Source: Paulinella micropora
Lineage: Eukaryota; Cercozoa; Imbricatea; Euglyphida
Length of the DNA stretch: 28,941 bases
Assembly (NCBI GenBank): GCA_009731375.1
Contig: BJOX01000120.1
Span: forward strand, 896,476 to 925,416
Direction of reading: 5' to 3'
Shown one piece after another: positions 8,816 through 18,004 of the stretch (its first letter is position 1; each line of letters starts with the position of its first letter). A program made the translations under genes and the position numbers. The notes beneath the pieces were generated by a model. The model ran no database searches. It was not told the origin of the DNA and worked only from the letters and a program-made list of their open reading frames with translations.

Positions 8816-9162
8816 CCACTTTAACAGAAACCTGACAACTCATTTTACTGGCAAAGTGGCGAGCACGGACACTTGAGCCGGCCGGTCCAGTAAGCACCTG
8901 CCATGAAATGGCAGTAAGAAACTCAAATATTTGCTGATTAATTGTAAGTTACTCTACTATCCTCCTTGGGACTGACTATCTAGAGCTTCTCTCCGCTGTA
9001 GGATCTGCGCCACCAAGATAGTATCGGAATGACTACCGTACCGGACCGAAACATTAATATTGTGTTAAACTTTCTTCAAGTTTTTACTTCAAGTTTACAC
9101 TTCTATTTTTAGTTCCGTTACTTCATTTTTCCGTTTATTTATCAACTGTCATAACTTGTAGT

Positions 9163-9644
9163 TGTTACGTTTTCAACTGCCGTTAACAGATCAATTTATT
9201 TCCCTTTAACAGCTAGCTTTTTAGAAAAAGCTTGACTATTGCCTTTTTCCCAATATCTGAAACTTTTATTCCTTTGACCGCTTTTTCCGCTCTCCCGTCA
9301 TACGCTCCAAGTAAAATGGTAAAACAAGTCAGATAGGTTAGTTGAAGTGGTAATACTTAACATATTTTCCTTTATTTTTCTCAGACCAACTTGAACAACT
9401 CCAACTGCTACACAACACGTGTAGCACTTGAATTCTATTCATTAGTTCTCAGAATTTGCATTGTTTCGCAAGGGACAAGTAGTCTGTCAAGCAAGTGTAC
9501 TAAATAAACTAGAATTGACCATCCCAGCGTCTTTTGGTACATTCCCTGTTCTCGGAAGTATTTTGAGATCAAATGACAGCCGTGTGTGTATTCATTTGAA
9601 TGCAGGTTGGTAATTTCCTCACAGGAGGGTAGTCAAGACTTACA
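9163..9644 (+). repeat. 5' LTR (left end uncertain)
   Basis: Positions 9228-9644 are duplicated at 22416-22833 and both copies end in the same ACTTACA, after which they diverge, fixing the right end with a terminal CA. The left end is not testable because the second copy is cut by a gap. TGTTACG at 9163 fits a GTAG target duplication. No classical tRNA-complementary primer site (TGG...) begins directly after 9644. An AATAAA-like AAATAAAC at about 9502 lies inside. Confidence 0.7.
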
Positions 9645-10025
9645 ATTCGAATTTCCCTATTTTTTTTTCGGAAGAGTCACACTTTGTGTGTGCTGTCGAC
9701 AGCTCAAATTGGGGAACACCTACCTGCTTCTGGAAACACCAACAGCGAGCAAGCTTAAGGTCTGCCATTACACCCACACAGGACAGCTAGTTCACCTGTC
9801 TTTGAGTGGCCGGTCATGGTGACCGTTGTTCATGTTCACCACACGCAGAGAGGCGACTCGTACCATGTATTCAAGTCTTGTTCAAGTCTGTTCAAGTCCC
9901 TGTATACATACTAGGACAGTCCCTCAAGCAAGCCCCATCGAGTAGCAACCAACCCTAAAGGTCTCCTTTGCAAATTCCAGACCTGTTTGCTACATCGTGG
10001 GTCTTCTACGTTCGGGTGTGACGAA
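9645..10025 (+). other. Retrotransposon 5' leader
   Basis: This is the 381-bp untranslated interval between the LTR end and the first Gag ATG. It has a triple GTTCAAGTC-like repeat at about 9870-9900 and no convincing ORF; a 78-codon frame at 9586-9822 straddles the LTR edge and is not proposed as a gene. Confidence 0.5.
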
Positions 10026-11144
10026 ATGAGCCTTCCAGCCTCATTTCCTCGCCCCAATTACGACCTGGTCAGTCAGGAAGTCTACCACCGAGAGGAATGC
10101 CTCAACATCTCTCGTACGCTGCGCACCAACCTCAAGGTCCCCTTCATAGACACATACAGGAAGGCCCTCAAGGACGGCTCGGCCAAGAAGCTCTCGCCCC
10201 AGACGGACGGAATCAGCCGCGCCCACTTCATTAAGGTCGTACTAATGACTTTAAATAAGGACCTCTGCCCCCTCTTAGCGAAAGCAGTAAAGGACTGCCT
10301 TCTCAATCTTGAGGAGGAGCCTTTTCTATCCATGCAGCCCCTTGAGCAGATGGTGGATTATTGGTTGGACCCATCCACTTTCCACAAGTGGACCGCTTAT
10401 AGGGGTGAGAGAGACCTAGCTATAAGTAGGTACAACGACCTTGCGAAAAAGGTCGGTTGGGTTCTGTCCCCGGACAACGTCCCCAGCTCCATACGCTACG
10501 TGACGATTCCGGCACCAGCGGCCACGGCGGCTCCTACCATGGGCCCAACTCGCCCCCCGCTGGCAGGAGCAACGACTACGACTACGACTACGACTACGGC
10601 TACATCTACGGCAGCGACGATGCCTCCGGCTACGGCGGCAGCATCGTCATCGCGCTCCATGGCGGCCCCCGCCCCAGTAAGGTTCCCCCCAACTGGCTCC
10701 CAACGCTTTGGTGGCCCCATCACAGCCTTCCCAGGTCGACCCTCTCGCCCTTCAGGAAGTAGTCTGGGCCCCATAGGCGGGTCAGAGGCACAGCGTTCCC
10801 TGTTTTCCCGACCGAGACTGGCTGCTGACGGGGCATTTTCCCCACTAGAATCTGGGTATGGTTCATCCCCGACCCCGAGGTTTTCCCAACGGAGCCCAAG
10901 CCTCCCGGGATCATTCGCCTCCCCTCCGGACTCCCGGTACGAAGACAGCGGCGCGCTTTTTTTCTCCCCATACGGAAGGGTAGTCGAGGAGGAAGAAGAG
11001 TCGAAAGGGCCTCTGTTCTCTTTCTCTCCAGAGAGAGGGGCAGAGCCAGCCGACGGCGACAGCCTCCCCCTATCCCCCGAGTCGGGCAGTCCTCAAGCCG
11101 ACCCGTTCTGCCCCTCCACGTATCGTGACTTTCTCCACAGTTAG
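10026..11144 (+). CDS. Gag-like ORF 1 of the LTR element
   Basis: The start is the ATG at 10026 (context ACGAAATGA); an open extension upstream has only a TTG. The first about 160 residues look folded and helical (RTLRTNLKVPFIDTYRKALK, HFIKVVLMTLNKDLCPLLAK, MVDYWLDPSTFHKW). The rest is a low-complexity Pro/Ser/Thr/Ala tail with a (Thr)9 run from an ACG/ACT repeat near 10573, and ends with acidic SP-rich sequence. Position directly after the leader suggests a matrix-like or N-terminal Gag segment. It shares no motif I can name. Its last 20 bp overlap the following frame (+1), so the two may be one Gag joined by frameshifting or split by an indel. Composition is GC-rich, unlike the flanking host DNA. 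Confidence 0.6.
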   Translation: MSLPASFPRPNYDLVSQEVYHREECLNISRTLRTNLKVPFIDTYRKALKDGSAKKLSPQTDGISRAHFIKVVLMTLNKDLCPLLAKAVKDCLLNLEEEPFLSMQPLEQMVDYWLDPSTFHKWTAYRGERDLAISRYNDLAKKVGWVLSPDNVPSSIRYVTIPAPAATAAPTMGPTRPPLAGATTTTTTTTTATSTAATMPPATAAASSSRSMAAPAPVRFPPTGSQRFGGPITAFPGRPSRPSGSSLGPIGGSEAQRSLFSRPRLAADGAFSPLESGYGSSPTPRFSQRSPSLPGSFASPPDSRYEDSGALFFSPYGRVVEEEEESKGPLFSFSPERGAEPADGDSLPLSPESGSPQADPFCPSTYRDFLHS

Positions 11145-11960
11145 GCAATCGCTCCCGCCAGCTGGTGGGAGCGACGAAGATGGAGAGACCGGGACGGCGG
11201 TCGCGGAAACCGCAGCCTCCGCAGCGGTCACGCCAGAGGTAGCCGGAACGGCTCTAGCCAGCCCTGCTGCCCCGACGATCGAAGCGGAGGAGGACAACCC
11301 GTCTGGGAGCAGAGCGACAACTAGTGCATTCTCTAGTAGTGGCAAGCAGCCCTCGTCGAGTAGTTCCGAGCCATCACGTACCCGGAATGGTATACGCTTT
11401 AGTGGCAGCACCGTCCTTATGATGGTTGCGCCATTTGAGTCTATTACCGAACTGAATCAACGCCGCATGCGGGAGATCAAAAAGCTTAAGTTCGACCACG
11501 TATCATTAGGATACACCTTGCGCCTGTTTCTTTCCAATCTTTCCCTTTTTATGACGCAGTCTGAGGCCGAGATCTTCCTCAACACGTGGTCGGCAAGAAC
11601 TTCTTCCAAAGACTCCTACATGAAGTCTCTGCAGCTCTTGCCATGGATCTGGCTGGACTACCGAGTAGACTCACGATGGAAAATCGACATCGTCTACGAC
11701 GTTACCAAGCCTTTCGGCCCGAGTTACAGGAATGACATGAAGAGACGGTCGAAAGAGAACTTGGCCAATTATATCACGCGTTTACAGAAGAGCTCTTCAG
11801 GCAGCTGCAGAACGAAGGCCTTGTGGCCGAGGAATNNNNNNNNNNTATAAGTATGAGAAGCTCTGCAGATAGAAAGGAAGAAGCAGGGCATTGCGCCAAC
11901 ACGCACGTTGGAAGAGATGAGGTACCTCATCCTCAAGGCTAACCCGCGTACCTTGACGGA
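11125..11960 (+). CDS. Gag/capsid-like segment of the LTR element, interrupted by a 10-N gap
   Basis: After an Ala/Thr/Ser-rich linker the frame encodes a folded-looking region (about 11400-11830: VAPFESITELNQRRMREIKK, FDHVSLGYTLRLFLSNLSLF, YMKSLQLLPWIWLDYR, ENLANYITRLQ). Its placement, before a zinc knuckle and protease, is that of a capsid domain. The gap at 11836-11845 interrupts it. The same frame then continues as IERKKQGIAPTRTLEEMRYL to about 11955, where the reading moves to frame 3. Capsid assignment is from position and helical character, not from a recognised family signature. The ORF start in the window is not an initiation codon of a separate gene but the overlap with Gag ORF 1. 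Confidence 0.55.
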
Positions 11961-13274
11961 TTGGACCCCAAGATGATCCTGACGGCACCGGAATCCGACT
12001 ACGGCCGGCGCCCTCCTCGTAAGGAGAGGGCCAAGGAGAGCACGAGGAAGCCAAGAACCAAATGGCCCCGTGACATCCCCTCGGGTAGTCAGCTGCAGGT
12101 CGTGGCGAGGCAAGCTCCGACGTCCCATCAGCAGAACAAGCCGAAGTCTGGCCCGGGCACGGACCAACGCAAGGGCTCTGCGCCTTCGAGTTAGTCCGGC
12201 GGGCGTACAACCAAGACTGCACGCTTTTCTGGGGCCAACGCGATCAAGATCGCCGAGCCGGCCCAGTGGACGAAGGACCCCGCCAAGGAGAACCGCACGC
12301 CGCACAACAAGAGCTCCGAGCCCTGCGCCTACTGTGAACACTTCGGCAAGGTCGACAAACCAAATCATACACTCGAAGTCTGTAGGACACCCACGCGCGA
12401 TCTGGAGAAGGGGCTCAACTCGCATTGGTGCCCCCCGCGGGCCGGGAAGCAACGCGCTGGCCCCGGACAGAAGGATCGACGCGGAAAAGACCGCAAGGAA
12501 CGCAAGGATGCCCCTATGGCGGCGGTGATGGCGGCTCAAGCGACGGTAGACGACCCTAGCCAGGTAAGCACCCATAATATATTGGACGATGGGACTGACA
12601 CGGCTCTTGAATGCCGTTATGTCGCTCCCGTACGACCTCGCAAGGCAAATGTCCTCCAAGGACGGGTCCTGGCTATTGCCGGACTGGATCAGACCGCCGA
12701 CAAGGCTATCGACATCTTTGTCATAATTGACACTGGATGTAATACCTTGGGGCTGATCCACCCACGCTTGTCCTCCAAGATGGGCCTGACTGAAATGGAT
12801 TTGCCCATCCTGACAGCCCGCACGGCTCAAGGGATCATAACTATGGTCAGAGGCATACGTCTCTACATCCAAGTCCTCCCTACAAGAGGCTGGGATGAGA
12901 TTTACCTCTACACCTCCCAGCATGTTCCCCCGGGAGCGGATATTCTACTTGGCACTGCCCTTATCATGCAGACCAACATATCCACGGATGCCCTTTTCAA
13001 CCGTATGGCAGCTGGCCAACAGTGGCCGGCCGTGCCGACACTGGCGGAGGACGAACAAATCCTCTTGGATGAGTTTGAGATTCTGACCCCGCCCCGACAG
13101 CCAAGCGAGACTGTCAATCAGGTTTTGCGAAGCAGGACAATCCTAAGAGATGGTCCCTGCCACCAGGTGGTCACGCTGATGGACTCCCCTCGGATGATAA
13201 CGAGGAGGAAGCCCAAAAGCAAGACCTTAAGGAATGTCCCTTTAGTTCCTCCCTTTGGTGACGATCACCACTGA
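11961..13274 (+). CDS. Nucleocapsid zinc knuckle plus aspartic protease, with one in-frame TAG
   Basis: One frame runs from 11961 to 13274 with a single TAG at 12192-12194. The N-terminal part is basic (RRPPRKERAKESTRKPRTKW). After the stop, a CCHC knuckle lies at 12324-12383, spaced C-x2-C-x10-H-x4-C; the usual retroelement form is C-x2-C-x4-H-x4-C, so the loop is six residues longer. The protease follows, with catalytic DTG at 12729-12737 in IIDTGCNTLGLI and a second hydrophobic element DILLGTALI at about 12938, the paired signature of retropepsins acting as dimers to process Gag-Pol. The ATG at 12516 lies after the knuckle and is not needed as a start. The TAG is one C-to-T change from CAG; it could be decay, error or a readthrough site between Gag and protease. 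Confidence 0.8.
12192..12194 (+). other. In-frame TAG inside the Gag-protease frame
   Basis: The same frame is coding in composition on both sides (GSAPSS before, SGGRTTKTARFSG after) and leads into the zinc knuckle. The following bases (TCC) do not match the known TAG-CARYYA or TAG-G readthrough contexts. Confidence 0.7.
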
Positions 13275-14509
13275 CGGGAGTGATGATGAAGAGGAACAGG
13301 AAGAGAAAGAAGAAAGCGAAGAGAAGACAGACAACACGGAGGAGAAGCAGGAGGACAGTACTGACCGTACATCCCCCACACCGCGACAGACGCGATCTCG
13401 GACCACAGCGGCCCGACTGGACCGTACACCGGTCTCGGCTTTTCCGATCACGGGTCTTCCCCCAATACGCGAGGAGGAGGATGTGACTCCTCCGGGACCA
13501 CCGTCACCTAGTGAAACGGCAACGCCAGCCCAGGCTGATCTTGAAGGAGCCACCGCTTCAAGCTCAAGCTCGAGTTCTTCGAGCTCGGGGCAAGATCACT
13601 GGGCCACGCAAGCCTCACACGAGACTCCCGGAGGACCATCACCCACTCCCTCCACCGCGTCTCCTAGCGAGTGGGCGCGCAAGCCCGGATCGGCCGATAC
13701 GCCTAGCCGGTTAGGACCCAGGGAGTCTCCCATAGAACCTACTTTCTCACCGACAACTCCCGCTTACTCGCCCGCTTTGTCGAACGTCACGTCACCGTCT
13801 CCCCCCGACGCCAAGGCACAACCAGGTGCTAGCGTTACATCGCCCGCTCTCTCGAACGTCACGTCTCCTAGCGCACTACTTTCTCCTCCAAGACCGACTC
13901 AGTTGGAGAGGGAGCTTATAGTGATAGATGGCACGCCCCCGGCGGCGACGTCGTCGTCAGGGACACCGGCGCGTCAAACCGCTACGCCTGTACCCCTATC
14001 GCAAGCTAGCTCCTCATCGTCCTCTTTGCCACGATCACTTCCACCCTTAGCCCAGCAATCCCCTATACCAGGATTGCCACAATTTTGGACACAGGGATCA
14101 CAGCGATCATTGGGGTTTTCTCTCATGTCCTGCCGCTATGGATCAATCTCCCCTAACGCAGCTCGAACCTTCCCACAAGGAGATTCGAATTTGACTAACC
14201 TTCAGCTCATAGCGGTCCGAGGCCGCGCTATAACGGATACTGGCATGAGACAAGTCGACCAGGGAAGACCTACAACTCCACGGAGAGCGGGTCTATCAAC
14301 CCCGGGTCAAAAAAACATCATGCACCCAGTAGGACCACGCATGGTTACCCGCACACACGTCGGGTTCGAGAGAGATATGCACCGTGAAGGCAAGAGCATA
14401 CCAGCTGTCCCGCAAATAGGAGGTGCGGTTTTGAAGGACGTTTATAATGACAGGAAGTCACTGTTCATTATTCAAAACCCGATTGTCCGCCTCCGCCCCT
14501 ATTGGGAAG
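13255..14509 (+). CDS. Acidic and Ser/Pro-rich polyprotein segment after the protease
   Basis: The frame shifts by +1 in the overlap 13255-13274 and continues as an acidic block (SDDEEEQEEKEESEEK), a Ser/Pro/Thr-rich linker with a (Ser)10 run at about 13561-13590, and two copies of a short repeat (SPALSNVTSPS at about 13765 and 13843). From about 14080 it becomes more complex (GFSLMSCRYGSISPN, LQLIAVRGRAITDTGM). No conserved domain is recognised. It is not a normal part of a Ty3/gypsy polyprotein, where RT follows the protease closely. The reading continues past the false gap at 14510-14519 because both sides encode the same peptide (PIVRLRPYWE). Confidence 0.6.
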
Positions 14510-14564
14510 NNNNNNNNNNCCATGATTCAAAGCCCGATTGTCCGCCTCCGCCCCTATTGGGAAG
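14470..14564. other. Contig-end duplication around a 10-N gap
   Basis: The 40 bp before the gap (14470-14509) and 40 bp starting at 14525 are identical except for one base (AAAACCCG versus AAAGCCCG). Two contigs therefore overlap here and the gap has no real length. The duplicated sequence should be counted once when the ORF is read. Confidence 0.85.
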
Positions 14565-15790
14565 ATCTCGTCCAATTCGGTCAGCACATTAAATGCAACC
14601 ATCGTTGCTACTATTACCTGCCTTACCTCGTCCGGGTTCATGGGATCTACGAGGACCCGTCTTTTGGCGATCCAGGCAATATCACGATAGTGCGACACCG
14701 AGTCGAGATCCGCGAGGACGGTGGGTATGAAATCCCGCTTCATGGCGGCCACATACATCTAGATCGGTGCTTCTCACAGCTCCGTCAATTGACAAGATAT
14801 GAGGACATGCACCAACATAGTTACGTAGCCACACGCTTATACTCGAGCCAGCTGATTACATGAGTAGCATACGTAGCCCCTAGAGTCCAACAGGCTAAGG
14901 CGTGGGCTTGGATATCCCTACGCCAGTTGCCAGAAATCATGGCGCAAGTCAACCAAAGAGACCGTATATTCCTCGACAACAAGGGATATATCGCGCCTTA
15001 TATTGGCCCAGGTTACATCGACTGTCAAGTCGTTCATACCTTTGCAGGTGTCACTATGAAAACCATGAACCTCTGTCATCAGGAGCGTGACCCGGGCCTT
15101 TCCCAGCCCGAGGATGTCCTCCTGTCAGAATGCATCGTTTTTGTTCCTTGCTTGCAAGGACCAGCCATACAAACCAACCCTCAGGATGACTGGATGTGCA
15201 TCGAAAAACGCACCGAAGTAGATGCACATCACGATCGCTTTGTCAAAAACCCTGCGGTAACTCACCGCTGCAACATCCAGTACGTCGAAACGAACCGTAC
15301 CCCGAAACATATCAGTAAGTTGCTGAACGGTCTCCCTCTCAAGTTGGTATTGCCGGCCATGGTTATGAATCGGACCCCACTGACGATGTTTCACCATCCG
15401 CCGGTTTGGGGACGATCCAGAGCTCAATTGGCCTCAATTCTGGCTTTTGGGTTGGACCAGGAAGACCCGATATCCGATATCCTGCTTTTCAGGCATTACA
15501 TATCATACTCGCACGAACAGCCATATGGTTTCATGGGCCACCTATCAGGACTCTACCCGGGACATGGGGGACAGAGTGTGTCTCAGCAGATTATGAACCG
15601 CGTAGTCCCATTTCCATGGTCCCACACTGTATCGGTGGAACCGGTACGATCAAGGGGGAGCATAGGACGGCAGGATGAAGACTATCTCGGCTGCCCTATT
15701 TTCGTACGATACCATTTTGCCTTTGAGCACTTATGGCAGTGGTTTGCATGTCTCTACTATCTTTTTCGTTGCCATCGAATGCTGCCATAA
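14525..15790 (+). CDS. Unrecognised protein segment 1 of the protease-RT interval
   Basis: This frame continues the previous segment across the false gap. It is open to 15790 apart from one TGA at 14861-14863, after which it resumes naturally (VAYVAPRVQQAKAWAW). It encodes about 400 residues of ordinary folded-protein composition, rich in His, Pro, Tyr and Cys (DDWMCIEKRTEVDAHHDRF, MFHHPPVWGRSRAQLASILA, ISDILLFRHYISYSHEQPYG, GHLSGLYPGHGG). I see no signal peptide and no known retroelement motif. It lies downstream of the protease and upstream of RT in the same polyprotein direction. At about 15770 the coding shifts to another frame. Candidates are a captured host domain, an unusually placed structural protein or a clade-specific domain; none is supported by a motif. 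Confidence 0.5.
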
Positions 15791-16690
15791 GATACTGCAC
15801 ACACCCATATGATATCAAGCGGTCTATCGGATTTTCGCGCCCGACTTTCTCCTTTTTCGCGGATCTGCCGGCGAACTATTTCGCAAACATGGACATGACA
15901 ATTTGTTCTAGGACAAAAATCATCCCATCCTCCCGACAGACCAGTGGGATGTAAGTCCCAATAAAGGCATACTCGCGCGCCTCTTCACTGATAGCTCGGA
16001 CAGAGAAATACTGGAGCAAAAGCTGAACCTGTTGAATCAACCTTCCTTATTTATGGAAGCGCGATGGACCAGGGGTATAGACACTTTAGCCCCAGTACAG
16101 GACTATCTTCTTCAGAACCTGCCCCCTTCGGCACACGACCAGAAGTGGTACTGTACAACCATAGCGAATGTCCCCTTTTTCATACAGGTGCAGACAGAGG
16201 TGCGGGCACTGCAGCATATGCTCAACACGCCGGCTTACGAGGAAACCCAGGTCGTAGTGCACCCAAGCACGTATTCACCTTGTCTTGCAGACATCTTAAA
16301 TCCGTATTCGAGGGCACTGCGGGCCAAGGGCTACCCCTATGGTGTGCCATCCATACAGGACGAGATTGATATCAAGGAAACGATACCAAACATCGTGCGC
16401 CTCGATCTCGCCTCGACCTATCTTGGCACTCGAGTAGACCTCCGGGATTCACGTGATATAGCGGCCTATCTAAACCTTCCGCTAGTCCCCGTTGATCTTG
16501 GTTGGGAGTCAGTCTCTTCCTGGAACACACATTGCCGTCTTGAGTTTGCGATGCTCCACAGCGTCATCCTTCCCCAGCACACGGAGATGTTTTCCACGAA
16601 TGAACAACTTTCCCCCACTCCGGTGACTGGAAGGCCGGAGACGACCTACGTTATCACGCTCTCCAAGAATTCGGGCTTACGATGGAAACT
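15733..16690 (+). CDS. Unrecognised protein segment 2 of the protease-RT interval
   Basis: The coding passes through frame 1 (about 15770-15954, with YCTHPYDIKRSIGFSRPTFS and FFADLPANYFANMDM). It then moves to frame 3 from 15912, which runs without a stop through the poly-Ser region (GILARLFTDSSDREILEQKL, DKKWYC-like YCTTIANVPFFIQVQTEVRA, IPNIVRLDLASTYLGTRVDL, WNTHCRLEFAMLHSVILP). The composition is that of a folded domain continuing segment 1. No family is recognised. It ends at a Pro/Ser-rich linker near 16690. The frame changes are single-base events without a clear slippery-site plus structure, so indels are more likely than programmed frameshifting. Confidence 0.45.
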
Positions 16691-18004
16691 CAGAGCTCGG
16701 CAGGATCCCACCCCTTCGCCCTTTTCACCGGCTGCCCCCACATCATTATCGCAAGCACCATCGACATACTTGCCACCATCACCGCCGACGACATACTTTT
16801 CATCATCGTCATCATCGTCATCATCGTCATCATCGTCAGCATCGTCTTCACCACCCTCACAGGGTCCTCCCACACTTCCTTCCACGGTATCAGCCGTGGA
16901 AGGAGCGCATGCTATACGATTTACAATCACAGGTCCTAGATCTCTTCGGCCGACGCGACGCCTCTGGGGATTTCAGATCCCTTCCTCACGCGCCTCCCGG
17001 GTCAGCTGGAGGAAGGGTCTCCGTCTGACCGCATCTTCTTCTCTCCGCGCATTTCATCCCGCTCGAATCCACGCGGCCTCTCATCTTCTGATTCGAAGTC
17101 ACAGCGGCGATTGGAATATAGTAGAGCGCGAGATGAGGAAGAGGAAGAGAAAGAGGAATACGAACTTCAAGGACTTAGCGGCAAGGATGAAAGAGAAGAC
17201 TCTCCGCCTGCCGACGAAGACACGGATACTGGCAGAGGTAGTTCCAGCAAGCGGATAGGCCGGAAATACAAGAAGCCCAAGACCAGCTGCCAGCCCGACC
17301 GACGATGACGCAGTCACGACGACGACTACAAAGACTGCTCCTCGTCCTCCTCTTCCTCATCTTCTTCTTCTTCATCTTCGTCCTCCAGCTCTGCTCCAGC
17401 CCCGAGCGCAACATCGGTTAGCCGGACGACAGATAAACAGGAGAAGACGGAGGATAAGAATAAGAACAAGGAGCGGAGTAAACGAGGCAGCCGCGGCAAA
17501 GCCCATAAGGTACGCACATAGTACTATTATGAAGTAGCCTATGACCGCCAAGGTAGACGTTACCTTCGGACTGTGTCACAAGGTGAACGCAAGCCCATAC
17601 GCTCTCAACACCAAGCACAACAGCAGCGTATGCGACACTGTCAGGCCATGATCCATGGCTGGAAAAACCCGGTCCAGAGATGGACCACGGGTATTCCGGC
17701 TCGGAGAAATGCACCCCGAAGCACACTGCCAAGGCGCGGTCCGAGACGCGTGCGGAGCGAGCCTAGCCTGCCCCGACCGGCTTACAGCCGACCCCAGAAC
17801 TTAGTTCTGGAAACGCGCAGCAATGTGTATGCGCCACGCGCAACCCATCTCCGGCAACTAAACACGAAACGTGTACCATCCCACTCGATGCTTATGCTTC
17901 GAACATTGGCTGGATCACAATGTCAATCGCCCCCTTCTCCGGGACAGCTGCGCTTCCGACCACACTCCCCTCAACATGAGCCGGAGATGTGCAGGACGCA
18001 GTGA
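16691..18004 (+). CDS. Low-complexity Ser/Pro, acidic and Arg-rich linker before RT, with in-frame stops
   Basis: A poly-Ser tract encoded by TCA/TCG repeats (16797-16850) is followed by two small frame changes (about 16900 and 16975). From about 16980 one frame holds through to RT: SDPFLTRLPGQLEE, an Asp/Glu block (ARDEEEEEKEEYEL at about 17129), a second poly-Ser run (17337-17390), a Lys/Glu-rich block and an Arg-rich region to 18001. It is broken only by TGA 17306-17308, TAG 17519-17521 and TGA 18002-18004. Coding composition resumes directly after each stop (YYYEVAYDRQGRRYL after the TAG). Each is one C-to-T transition from CGA or CAG. No enzyme motif is present; it looks like a flexible, charged spacer. 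Confidence 0.45.

Noticed and set aside
9586-9822. 78-codon ORF at the LTR/leader border
   Set aside because: It starts inside the LTR, has no natural protein composition and is not matched after the 3' LTR.
10457-10774. + and - frames overlapping Gag ORF 1
   Set aside because: Poly-Asp/Tyr and poly-Val from the ACG/ACT repeat in the Gag ORF; no independent support.
12070-12528. Arg-rich + frame and several minus-strand frames over the Gag and protease region
   Set aside because: Shadows of GC-rich coding sequence; the zinc knuckle and DTG lie in another frame.
12192-18004. Reassigned stop codons (variant genetic code)
   Set aside because: The integrase and host gene use TAA and TGA as ordinary stops, and the interrupted frames also contain frameshifts; mutation or sequence error explains the stops more simply.
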